A DNA stretch of 40,753 nt from Pirellulaceae bacterium. Its GTDB lineage: Bacteria; Planctomycetota; Planctomycetia; Pirellulales; Pirellulaceae. This document shows positions 10,168-18,800 of the stretch, in pieces (positions within the stretch are counted from its first letter, which is position 1; the number at the start of each line of letters is the position of its first letter). Where the stretch lies: contig JADHUC010000075.1 of assembly GCA_016784735.1 (NCBI GenBank), positions 1 through 40,753 of the forward strand. Reading direction: 5' to 3'. A program made the position numbers and the translations under genes. Below the pieces are notes generated by a model, which was not told the origin of the DNA, did not search any database, and worked only from the letters and a program-made list of their open reading frames with translations.

Positions 10168-10674
10168 AATGAGTCACCCTCCTGGGATGGAGAAGAACTG
10201 CTGGGGAGGAGGTTTGAGACAAGGGTTTGGCGGTAACGTCGCCACCAGGATTATAGACGTGCCCTCGCGGCAGCAAGGGCTTTCGTCTTCTGCATGCCAC
10301 ATATGCTCCAGCGTCCTTTTCGTGTTTACCCTGATGGAGGTAAACTGTTCCTGGCGTTCGGTATTTGGGGCACTCCTGTCTAGCTGCCACAGACTATTTG
10401 GTTGTCATTGGTGCTGGACACGATCATTCGCAGAAATGATTGGGACGCCGTATGCAGCGACTTGCCGACGGCCGTAGCGTCAAACCAGCGTTAGGGCGCA
10501 TTCCGCCACCTTGGGACAGGGGGCTGGTAAACTGGTGTCGAACGGAGGAAGATTCGCAGGCCCCAACGCAAGACCAAAGGTGATAATTTGGGCTGAGCCC
10601 CGGGCGGAAACCCAAAAACGAACGCGGTACGACCTTTCGGTTCACTCTACCGTTAGCAAGAAAGCGAGCCGAAG
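10168..10674. other. Intergenic region between divergent genes
   Basis: This 507-bp gap separates the DUF255 gene (minus) from the FixJ-like regulator gene (plus), so both promoters should be here. The open frames in it show no protein-like composition or known motif. I see no RNA gene, clear palindrome or terminator. Confidence 0.5.
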
Positions 10675-11298
10675 ATGATTGAAGGGGCGACGGTATTCGT
10701 TGTGGACGACGACGAAGCGGGTCGCGACTCGGTTCGCTGCCTGGTCGAGCCGATGGGCGTCGGGGTAGATCTCTTTGCTTCGGCCGAGGAATTCCTCGAT
10801 GCGTATGATCAGTCGCGCCCCGGATGTCTGGTCACGGATGTGAAAATGCTCGGGATGAGCGGTCTGGATTTGCAGCAAGAACTGAACCGCCGGGGAGTCC
10901 ACATTCCGACCATCGTCATGACTGCGTATGCCGATGTGCCGGTTGCCGTGCGAGCGATGCAGCAAGGAGCCCTGATGCTGCTGGAGAAGCCATGTCGCGG
11001 GATGGAACTGTGGGATGCTATTCAGAAGGCATTGGAACTGGACCAAAGGACACGCGCGGAGAACGTTCGTCGTCGCGAAATCGGAGAACGTCTTCAGACG
11101 CTCACCGCACAGGAGCGAGAGATCCTCGAATCCATTGTCGAAGGTACGCCGAATAAGGCCATTGCCAAGAACCTTGATATCAGCCTTCGGACCGTCGAAG
11201 CCCGCCGCAAGAGCATCTTCCAGAAGATGAAAACGCACTCCGTCGCCGAATTGGTCCAGGCGGTCATGGAAGTACGGACCGACAAGCGCCGGGGCTAA
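10675..11298 (+). CDS. FixJ/NarL-type response regulator with LuxR DNA-binding domain
   Basis: The 207-aa protein is a two-component transcription regulator. The receiver domain spans about residues 1-120: VFVVDDDEAGRDSV carries the acidic pocket, GCLVTDVKMLGMSG the phosphorylated Asp, PTIVMTAYADVPVAVRAM the switch Thr, and LLEKPC the conserved Lys. The C-terminal LuxR helix-turn-helix is LTAQEREILESIVEGTPNKA then IAKNLDISLRTVEARRKSIF, as in FixJ. No histidine kinase is adjacent, so it is an orphan in this window. Palindromes and a noncoding gap separate it from the galacturonokinase-like gene. The target genes are unknown. Confidence 0.92.
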   Translation: MIEGATVFVVDDDEAGRDSVRCLVEPMGVGVDLFASAEEFLDAYDQSRPGCLVTDVKMLGMSGLDLQQELNRRGVHIPTIVMTAYADVPVAVRAMQQGALMLLEKPCRGMELWDAIQKALELDQRTRAENVRRREIGERLQTLTAQEREILESIVEGTPNKAIAKNLDISLRTVEARRKSIFQKMKTHSVAELVQAVMEVRTDKRRG

Positions 11299-11515
11299 TT
11301 CGGATTGCGGCAAACCGCATCTTTTTGCGCAATTATGGGCGAGGGAGATCTGCCCCAAATCGCTATAATCCGACCGAAGGTGCTCTGCGGTACGACACGG
11401 ACATCATTTATCGCCCGCCGCACCGGAGGTGTCGTTGCATAACGTGGGCGGATTGGCTCGGAGGCCGTTCCGCCCACTTTTCTTCCCCATTATGGCGGTC
11501 GGCTCTTAATTCACA

Positions 11516-11609
11516 AACGGTTCTTGCCGAGCGAACCAAGCCGGAGCGGCAGGGATGCCGCGACGAGCCGCGAAGCGCGAGGATGCGCCGGTTTTCGGCA
11601 AGAGCCGTT
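11516..11609. repeat. Inverted repeat AACGGTTCTTGCCGA
   Basis: 15-bp arms at 11516-11530 and 11595-11609 pair with one mismatch and enclose 64 GC-rich bases that are themselves partly palindromic. AAACGGTTCT reappears near 11723, suggesting a second degraded copy. Confidence 0.7.
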
Positions 11610-11797
11610 CTTCGTGAGCCATTCTGCGGCTATCCGCATCCGATTGCGACTACCGGCGTCGCCAGAGTCTGGCCATCTTGCCGATCAATCTCCACTCCAA
11701 CGAGAACATTCCCTCGATCCAGAAACGGTTCTCTCCAAGTGCCCTGCTTCGCTCGGTACGTGAGACACTGGATGAAAGTGGCCGCGACAGCCGGTAA

Positions 11798-11940
11798 GAT
11801 GGCCCTCCGAGGCCGCCCATGGTAGGGTACATGCGATATTCTGCCAAACATGTCATTGTCAGGACTTCACAAGAATGACCTGTGCGGACACGCCAACACC
11901 AGATTGACGGGGCAGCGAACGACGGCCTCGGAGGGCCATC
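11798..11940. repeat. Inverted repeat GATGGCCCTCCGAGGCC
   Basis: Perfect 17-bp arms at 11798-11814 and 11924-11940 enclose 109 bp. The right arm ends 6 nt before the galacturonokinase-like start codon and supplies a GGAGGG that could act as ribosome binding site. I recognise this ACGATGGCCCTCCGAGGCCGTCGT-type palindrome as recurrent in planctomycete genomes. Confidence 0.8.
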
Positions 11941-11946
11941 GTACCG

Positions 11947-13167
11947 ATGATCTCTGCCACGCTAGAGCAGACGATGAGAGATGAGACGTCCGTAGAGAGC
12001 CTTCGACATGAACTCGTCAATCGCTACGGCGCGCCGACGAGCGCCGTGCGCGTGGTCCGCGCCCCGTACCGCATTTGCCCGCTGGGGGCTCATATCGACC
12101 ATCAGTTGGGGCCGGTCTGCGCCATGGCGATCGATCAGGCGGTGTTGACGGCGTACGCACCTTCGGCGTCGAATGAGGTCCGTCTAAGCAGCCTCGATTA
12201 CCCAGGCGAGGTACGCTTCCGCCTGGACGATGTGCCGGACAGGCAGCCGGGCGACTGGGGCAACTTCCCTCGCGGTGCCGTTCGAGTTCTGCAGAAGAAT
12301 CATGATCTCGGCACCGGCATCTGCGGCGTCACAGCCGGAAGATTCAGTGCCGGCGGCCTCAGTTCATCGGCTGCTGTCAGCGTCGCCTTGTTGCTGGCCT
12401 TGGAAGACGTCAACGGCCTTGATGTGCCGCGAGAAGAGAACATCCTCCTCGGTCAAGGCATCGAAAATGAATACTTGGGCCTGCACAGCGGGATACTCGA
12501 TCAATCGGCGATCCTACTGTCCAAGCAGAATCACCTGACGCTGATCGACTGCCAGAGCGTACAGTATCGTTTGATCCCCAGCCATCCGGCGATGCCGCCA
12601 TATTCGATCCTGCTCGCGTTCTCCGGACTGACGAAAGCGTTGGTCGGGACGGACTACAATCGACGCGTCGCCGAATGCACCGAGGCGGCCACCATCCTGC
12701 TGAACGCCGTTGGCCGAGACATCGATCCGGCAGTGTTGCGCCGCGTCAGCGCCGACGAGCACGCCGACAATCAGAAGTTGCTGACCGGAGCACCTGCTCT
12801 CCGAGCCGCACATTTCTTCTCGGAGGTAGACCGTGTCACCAAGGGCGTGGAAGCTTGGCAGCAAGGAGATTTGGAGGCATTCGGGCATCTGATGAGCGAT
12901 TCGGGCGTCAGTTCGATCAACAACTACGAATGTGGTTCGCCGCCGTTGGTCGACCTCTACGAGATCCTTATCAAGACCGAGGGAGTCTACGGCGCTCGCT
13001 TCAGCGGGGCCGGGTTCCGCGGTTGCTGCGTAGCCCTCGTTCAACGCGACGCAGGCCCCGACGTCGCTGAACACGTCCGTCGGGAATACGCCCAGCGGCA
13101 CCCCGACCTGGCCCACGACGCCCCAGCGGTCCTCTGTCATTCAGATGACGGAGCCCGTATCCTGTAG
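11947..13167 (+). CDS. Galacturonokinase-like GHMP kinase
   Basis: This 406-aa GHMP-superfamily sugar kinase probably phosphorylates a sugar or uronic acid at C1. The substrate motif is APYRICPLGAHIDHQLG (residues 39-55). Galactokinases have a GRVNLIGEHTDYNGG-type motif here; the form seen matches what I remember of plant galacturonic acid kinase (Arabidopsis GalAK). The resemblance continues through the ATP loop GGLSSSAAVSVALLLALE (136-153), YLGLHSGILDQSAILLS (176-192), LLAFSGL and GVYGARFSGAGFRGCC. A galacturonokinase role, making galacturonate 1-phosphate in a pectin salvage route, is the best guess. A nucleotidyltransferase partner is not in the window. A Gfo/Idh/MocA oxidoreductase follows after a double hairpin. 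The start could also be the ATG at 11974. Confidence 0.88.
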   Translation: MISATLEQTMRDETSVESLRHELVNRYGAPTSAVRVVRAPYRICPLGAHIDHQLGPVCAMAIDQAVLTAYAPSASNEVRLSSLDYPGEVRFRLDDVPDRQPGDWGNFPRGAVRVLQKNHDLGTGICGVTAGRFSAGGLSSSAAVSVALLLALEDVNGLDVPREENILLGQGIENEYLGLHSGILDQSAILLSKQNHLTLIDCQSVQYRLIPSHPAMPPYSILLAFSGLTKALVGTDYNRRVAECTEAATILLNAVGRDIDPAVLRRVSADEHADNQKLLTGAPALRAAHFFSEVDRVTKGVEAWQQGDLEAFGHLMSDSGVSSINNYECGSPPLVDLYEILIKTEGVYGARFSGAGFRGCCVALVQRDAGPDVAEHVRREYAQRHPDLAHDAPAVLCHSDDGARIL

Positions 13168-13247
13168 GTCCCGCCTGCCGGGCGGGACCTGGAAGTGGCG
13201 GACGCACCTCAACCACACTCAGGTCCCTTCCGGCAGAAGGGACCTAC
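13164..13247. repeat. Double hairpin GGTCCC...GGGACC element
   Basis: The outer arms GTAGGTCCC (13164-13172) and GGGACCTAC (13239-13247) enclose two local hairpins: 13167-13189 (GGTCCCGCC, GGCGGGACC) and 13221-13245 (AGGTCCCTT, AAGGGACCT). It starts right at the stop codon of the kinase and ends 24 nt before the next gene. Confidence 0.85.
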
Positions 13248-13271
13248 TTGGCCGTGCCCTAAAGCAACGTT

Positions 13272-14405
13272 ATGAGTGACCGAATGACGCAACTCCCCGA
13301 ATCAATCGCCATCGCCGGTGCATGGGGCTACATCGGCCGAAAGTTCATTGATGCTGCCCGAGCATTGGGCGTGCGGACCTTCGTCTACGATCCTGGCCCA
13401 GTGCCAACTGACATGAATCTTGATGCGATAACACGAGTCGAAGATGAAGAAACGTTCTACCATACGAAGGCGGACCTGTTCCATTTGGCGGTTCATCCCG
13501 AACATCGGCAGCGGGGCCAGGAGATCTTGTTCGGGCGTGCCGCGAACGAGCCGGTGTTGGTGCTGAACGAAAAGCCGATGGCGGCGCCGGAAGACCCTGA
13601 ACAATGCGATCGTGTTGTCCGAGCGGTCGAGCAGTCCGGGGTAACGATGCTGTATGACTTTCCGGAACTGTACGATGATTTGACCGAGCGGATCGTACAG
13701 TACCTGTCGCGATTTCGTGATCTACAGATAACCGAACTAGCGTTCTGCCGTTCGAAGGACCGCGAAGACCGCGACATCTCTCGCAACTACAAACGCATGG
13801 TCACGATCCAGTACCAGGAGTCAGTGCATTGCCTTGCGTTCGTCTTGTATCTACTAGGCAGGGCGAAAGGAGATCTCGCATCGGTTTTCGAGCAAGGAGT
13901 CTCAATCGCTGGCGAGTCCGAACCTTACGATCCGCCGAATCCGGAGAGCTACGCACACGTTGTCGATGGCCGCTGCAAGTACGCGCTTTCGATCGGTGAA
14001 ATCCGCGTCGATGGGCTGACCGATTTCAAGGCGAATGCTACGTGGGCCAAACAGCGCGTCATCAGTGGAATTGGCGATGGTCAGCCGTTTCGCATCGAAG
14101 TGGACTACTTGGAAAACGAGAAGCGTCTGGCGATCAATGGGGAAGATCAGAAGTGCGATCCGGCGGCCAGTTCGTATCGGCAAGTCATCTCGACCCTTGC
14201 ACGCTGGTATCGTGAGGTATCGTGTGACAGCCTCATGCAGGACGCCTATCCAAACCCGGAATTCGCACGTGTGACCTACCAGCTCTCCAGCGCGTTGTGG
14301 CGGAGTTGTCGAGACGGGCAGGAACTGCAATTTACGTCTCTGAATGACCTGCTGGCATTCGACGCGGGTTTTGCCGCGGAAGAGCCGTCGTTTCCCAGAT
14401 ACTGA
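13272..14405 (+). CDS. Gfo/Idh/MocA-family oxidoreductase
   Basis: The 377-aa cytoplasmic NAD(P)-dependent oxidoreductase probably acts on a sugar or inositol-like substrate. The N-terminal Rossmann fold shows IAGAWGYIGRKFIDAARALG with the Gly pattern. The family EKP motif appears as LNEKPM at about residues 96-101, followed by an equivalent of the C-terminal alpha/beta substrate domain (VHCLAFVLYLLG, where the His could be catalytic). It has no signal peptide, unlike the oxidoreductase at 22134. The gene lies 104 bp after the galacturonokinase-like gene on the same strand, so a joint sugar-acid pathway is plausible but not shown. The ATG at 13284 is an alternative start. Confidence 0.82.
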   Translation: MSDRMTQLPESIAIAGAWGYIGRKFIDAARALGVRTFVYDPGPVPTDMNLDAITRVEDEETFYHTKADLFHLAVHPEHRQRGQEILFGRAANEPVLVLNEKPMAAPEDPEQCDRVVRAVEQSGVTMLYDFPELYDDLTERIVQYLSRFRDLQITELAFCRSKDREDRDISRNYKRMVTIQYQESVHCLAFVLYLLGRAKGDLASVFEQGVSIAGESEPYDPPNPESYAHVVDGRCKYALSIGEIRVDGLTDFKANATWAKQRVISGIGDGQPFRIEVDYLENEKRLAINGEDQKCDPAASSYRQVISTLARWYREVSCDSLMQDAYPNPEFARVTYQLSSALWRSCRDGQELQFTSLNDLLAFDAGFAAEEPSFPRY

Positions 14406-14424
14406 CGTGGGCCCACCCGGGCCA

Positions 14425-14670
14425 TTAGGCAACCGCCGACGTCTTAGTGTTCTGAATCGTGATTTTGGGGTCTGAGTTCGGTGGTGGGACGGGCAGTTGT
14501 TTTTCATTCAACAGGGCTATGTGTTCCTTCATGCCCCACTTGGCCTTGTAAAGACAGTCCTCGACCGAATGGCCGATGCCCGTGAATCCCTCCAAATCAG
14601 GAGAAAAAAAGCCGAAAAAGTCCGGTTCGTCGGTCGCTTCAATGACCAGCGAATAAGGCAATTCGATCAT
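14425..14670 (-). CDS. hicB: HicB-type antitoxin
   Basis: The 81-aa protein neutralises the HicA toxin encoded just upstream. It has the short partial RNase-H-like HicB fold: MIELPYSLVIEATDEPDFFG, then FFSPDLEGFTGIGHSVEDCL, matching the family pattern (Y...DFP.FSPDLPG....GDTVEEA). No clear DNA-binding domain follows the HicB core. The ATG at 14670 is chosen over one at 14694 because a strong GGAGGA precedes it. It starts 20 nt after hicA, in the usual toxin-first order. Confidence 0.85.
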   Translation of the reverse strand: MIELPYSLVIEATDEPDFFGFFSPDLEGFTGIGHSVEDCLYKAKWGMKEHIALLNEKQLPVPPPNSDPKITIQNTKTSAVA

Positions 14671-14690
14671 TGGTCCTATCCTCCGACCGC

Positions 14691-14876
14691 TCACTTGATG
14701 CCCGCGGCTTTCAGAATGCTGTTGCAGGTGCCGGTTGGCACCTCCTTTGAACCGTGATAGTCAACGCGAACAAGTCGATGCCAATCGAGTTTCCCGTAGT
14801 ATCGGATCGATCCCTTTTCTTTGACGACTCTAAACCCGTGCTTCTCAAGCATCCGAACCAGTTCGCTGAACTTCAT
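14691..14876 (-). CDS. hicA: HicA-type toxin, catalytic His replaced
   Basis: HicA proteins are small mRNA interferases with a double-stranded-RNA-binding-like fold. This one is 61 aa: KFSELVRMLEKHGFRVVKEK, then GSIRYYGK, RLVRVDYHGSKEVPTGTCNS and ILKAAGIK, matching the family end to end. In most HicA proteins the loop reads GSH and this His is needed for RNA cleavage. Here residue 24 is Ile (KGSIRYY). I recall a related HicA/YcfA subgroup with the same GSIRYY, so it may be a stable variant rather than decay. It is the first gene of a two-gene operon with hicB. Confidence 0.85.
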   Translation of the reverse strand: MKFSELVRMLEKHGFRVVKEKGSIRYYGKLDWHRLVRVDYHGSKEVPTGTCNSILKAAGIK

Positions 14877-14989
14877 GGTCTGTCCCTTGCTGGCTCAGCC
14901 CCGGTGGGCGTCCGATCACCTTATCAATTATACTGCCGCCTTGGCCTTGTCGCCAACCGCAAACGTGTCTACTCACTGAGGAGTCTAGT

Positions 14990-15742
14990 GTGGAAGCATG
15001 GGAATTGGGCCTCCTGTTTGCTGCCGGCTGCGTTGCGGGCTTTCTGAACGTGATGGCCGGCGGCGGTTCGCTGCTGACGCTGCCGATCATGGTCTTCATG
15101 GGAATGAGCGGGCCGGAAGCCAACGGTACCAACCGCGTGGCCATCCTGATCCAAGGCATCTCGGCGACGATCGGATTCTTTCGGCAGGGTTTTTCGGACT
15201 TTCGCCTTAGCCTGACGCTTGCTCTTTGTGGACTTCCTGGAACGCTCATAGGAGCTTTCCTTGGCACGAAGCTGGAGGGTGTCTGGTTCAATCGTCTTCT
15301 GGCTGGTGTGATGGTCGCCGTGATGATTCTCATGGCGAGGAAGAAGCGGAAGACCGAGCAGATCGACAACGAAGCCCCACCGACGGCCCGACGATTGTTG
15401 TTGGCCCATGTGTTGATGGTCGGTGCGGGATTCTATGGCGGCCTGATCCAGGCTGGCGTTGGCTTCATCCTGATGGCCATACTGCACCGGGCACTCGGCC
15501 TGGACCTGGTTCGCGTGAACATGCACAAGGTCTTCATCGTGGGGCTATACACGGTGGTGGCACTTGCGGTCTTCGCGATGAAGGGGCAAGTACTTTGGCT
15601 TGTCGGATTATTGCTAGCCGCAGGCAACGGCATCGGAGGCTGGGTCGGCGCTCACTACGCGGTCAAGAAAGGCGAGAGGCTAATCCGCATCGTCTTCAAC
15701 GTCGCCCTGCTGGTCATGGCGATCAAACTGCTAATCGCGTAA
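14990..15742 (+). CDS. TauE/SafE-family membrane permease
   Basis: The 250-aa integral membrane protein of the TauE/SafE (former DUF81) family exports sulfite, sulfoacetate or other small organic anions in characterised members. It shows the repeated family pattern: AGCVAGFLNVMAGGGSLLTL at the start and GAGFYGGLIQAGVGFILMAI in the second half, with about eight hydrophobic segments and a cytoplasmic loop ARKKRKTEQ. The start is GTG at 14990 with GAGGAG about seven bases upstream, one of the clearest ribosome binding sites in the window. It is a single gene, followed by a terminator hairpin. Confidence 0.92.
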   Translation: MEAWELGLLFAAGCVAGFLNVMAGGGSLLTLPIMVFMGMSGPEANGTNRVAILIQGISATIGFFRQGFSDFRLSLTLALCGLPGTLIGAFLGTKLEGVWFNRLLAGVMVAVMILMARKKRKTEQIDNEAPPTARRLLLAHVLMVGAGFYGGLIQAGVGFILMAILHRALGLDLVRVNMHKVFIVGLYTVVALAVFAMKGQVLWLVGLLLAAGNGIGGWVGAHYAVKKGERLIRIVFNVALLVMAIKLLIA

Positions 15743-15780
15743 GTACCCGCTCACAAGTTTTCGAACATTTGGCGATGGCT

Positions 15781-15814
15781 AGAAACCCGGCTTTTTCGGA
15801 AAAGCCGGGTTTCT
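15781..15814. terminator. Terminator hairpin, probably bidirectional
   Basis: AGAAACCCGGCTTTTT pairs with AAAAGCCGGGTTTCTT around a short loop. The 3' side is T-rich on the plus strand (TTTCTTCTT). It lies 38 bp after the permease stop and 33 bp before the end of the convergent kinase gene, so it can serve both. Confidence 0.85.
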
Positions 15815-15846
15815 TCTTGGCCAAGAACTTCTGATCGGGTACTTAG

Positions 15847-18800
15847 TCATTTAGGAGTGTGCTCACTTGAGCGCGAGTCCTCTGCGTCCTCGGTGCCCCC
15901 GCGTTCATTGCCTGGGCCCCAACGCGATCCGCGGCCGAATCTCGGCTTCCCGTGCGGCGAACGACCGTGCATCTGATTCGCCTGCTGGAGAACCTCTGAA
16001 GCAAGCTCGCCCTCGCCCATTTTGGTCAGGACCATGGCGTATCCCAGATTGTTGTGAAACAGCATCCCGCGGATGAATCTCTGTTCGGGAACCGTCGTAA
16101 GCCGCTGCTCCAAATCGGCGATCGAGGACTCCAGCAGCGAGCGAGCCTCTGCAAACTCCGCACGATCCGCAAGCAGTCTGGCCAAGGAATCTTTGACGAT
16201 AGCTAGACCAATCACGTAAGACGTCACATCGGGAAAACCCTGTGCGAGGGACGATTGAATTGCCAAGGCGGCACGATTGTGCTTCTCGGCGTCGGCGACT
16301 AACGTCTCTTTGCCCTGATCGCCTTCCAGACGAGCCTTGTGCAGCAAGCTCCCAGCGAGTTGCAGGTTAATGCGCGCTTGAGAGGCCATATAGGCCGGCT
16401 CATTGGGATACTTCTTCGCCAGTTCGTCCGCGATCTCCAACGCTTTGCCCAAGCGGTCCTCGGCAATCGACGAATCCTCCGCTGCCGGAAATGGCCAGCG
16501 GGGTTCTACTCTTGCGTACGTCTCGCAGAGATCGAAACGATAGTCGACATGGTTCGGAAAGTCATGGCATATCTCCTCCAGCATCTCGGTCGCTCTTGTG
16601 AGTTCTTCGGAGTGAAGCCCCGTCGAACTTTCCCGGAGGCAGAGTGCCATCAAGTGCCGGTAGTCGAGGACGGACGGATGCCGCCCGTTCAACTCCGTCA
16701 GCAGTTCGATTGCTCGTTTCAAGTGTTGCGTATCGCCGCGGTGACCCGCGCCCGGACCGTGCATTCTCGGCCCGGAGCGAGCGGCAGTTGGTTCCGTACC
16801 GTGGCGTAAGCTTCTAGCTTGCGAATTTGCTGCAAAAGGCAAGCTGGAAGCTCGCCCCACGGGCAAATCCCTATCCGCCGCTCGCCCTGAGCGTCCAAAC
16901 GCGGGATGGGGCCCCTTCGGAGCACCGCGTCCGGACCGCGGCCCTCGCCCCTCGCCTCGCATCGGGCCTGGCGGGCCGGGTCGAGCACCGGGAAAGCCAC
17001 GGCGGCCAAGATAGTAGCATGTACGTGCCAGTTCATATCGGGTTTGATCGGATGCCGTGGAGGCTTCTGCGGCCGGTTCCAGCAATCGGATCGCATCAAG
17101 GTACGAACCGTGAGCTGCCTCGAAGTTCGACATGGCCAGATGCACGTTGCCCAGCTCGTTGTGGATCCGCGCAATTTCCGCGACAGTGTCGCCTCGATCG
17201 CCTTCTTGTTCGGCCAGTTCCTCGTACTTGGCGATCGCTCGGTCGTATGCCTCCGCAGCGTGCGCGAAGTTGCCCAGTCGTTGCTGAATATCGCCGACGC
17301 GACGATTCGCCTTGGCGGCTTCGCGACCGAGTCTCGCATCGTCACCGTATTGTTCCGCCAAACGATCGTAGAAGGGCAGCAATTCCTCCAGCAACGCCGC
17401 GTTCTCTTTCGACAGAACCGGCCGAGCGGGAATCTCCAGCTCCTCGCCTTCGTCGACTTCGATGGTCAGGGACTCCGTGCGGGCCAATTGATCCGGCATG
17501 AAGCGCGCCGTCACCTTGTCGAGCGCCTCGAGCGAAATTCCCAGTGTGGCTTCGGCCTTCTTTCGTTGTTTCTTTTCGCCCTCAAACGCTATGCCGATCT
17601 GTACGTTGGCCTCGTTGGCCTTCACGTATCCGATCGCCAACATGGCAGCTACCGCAACAAGCAGCATCGCTGCGGTAGCGCCTAGAGCCGCAACCGCGCG
17701 ATTGCGCCGGCACCAACGCCAGAGGCGTTCGATCGAAGATGTTCGTTTGGCCAGAATCGGACGATCCTCAAGGAAACACGTCAAGTCCGCCGCCAATTCG
17801 CAGGCCGTCTGGTAACGGTGCTTGGGCTCGGGCGAAACGGCCTTCAGTACGATCGTCTCCAAGTCACGGGGGATGCCGGGGACCAGCTTCCGCGGTCGGG
17901 TCAATTCGGGAGACGAATCGGACGTGAGCAGCGATCGTTTGCGAGCGGTGTCATCAAACGCGGGCCGAAGCGTAAGCAGTTCGTACAGCGTCAGACCCAG
18001 ACTGTAGATGTCACTTCTTTCGTCTGCTCCGGCACGAAACTGCTCGGGCGCCATATAGCGAAGCGTCCCGACGATGTCACCGGTTCGGCTGACGTCTTCT
18101 TGTTCCATCGCTTTGGCCAAACCGAAATCGGCCACCCAAACGACGCCGTGTGAATCCAGAAGCAGATTGGCCGGTTTGACGTCTCGATGCAACGTTCCTT
18201 GTACGTGGGCGTAATGGAGTGCGTCGGCCGCTTGAACGCCAATTCGCGCGACGCTACGCCAGTAGCGCTGACCCAAGCGAACGGCCGCCAAGCTGGTCGG
18301 AGTTGCCAGGGCCGACGAATCGCTTTTGCTATCGTCGACGGTATCGTAGTCGGTCAGTGCAACGGTAACCGCCGATGCCTGCGTGGACGGCACGGATTCG
18401 TGCCCAGGGGACGGAGCACGGTTGTCGGAAGGTGCGACATCGTTAGCGATTGAACCGTTTCCCGCTGAATCGTTCCCATGGGTACCTGAGGCCGACGAAT
18501 CGGCTCGCGGGAATTCACCACACAGCAATGCTCGCACAATATCCGTGACTTTGCCGTCACGACCGCTCTGCGAACTGCAGGGGCCTGCGGTGAAAGCGTC
18601 GTCGGCACAAGACTGGCCCAGATGCCGAATCACCTCGTCCAATCCAACGCCGCGGATGTACTGCATCACGTAGTAGTGATAGCCTTCGTGTTCGCCCACG
18701 CCGAGTATGGGAACGATGTTGGTGTGATGCAACTTTGCCGCGGTTCTCGCCTCCCGACGGAATCGCAGCAATCGTTTCTCGTCCAGCAGAAACTGCTTGG

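Larger units (their letters stand above)
11299..11946. other. Long intergenic region with two palindromic elements
   Basis: In these 648 bp I find no credible gene. Frames of 60-166 codons occur on both strands but are rich in Arg, Pro and Ser and match no family I know. The stretch holds inverted repeats at 11516-11609 and 11798-11940. It may be decayed sequence accumulating such elements. Confidence 0.55.

Noticed and set aside
11325..11825. 166-codon open frame in the long intergenic region
   Set aside because: Composition is Arg/Pro/Ser-rich, no family is recognisable, and it crosses palindromic repeats.
15226..15834. 202-codon frame overlapping the TauE/SafE gene
   Set aside because: It is a shifted-frame shadow of a clear membrane protein gene and has no domain of its own.
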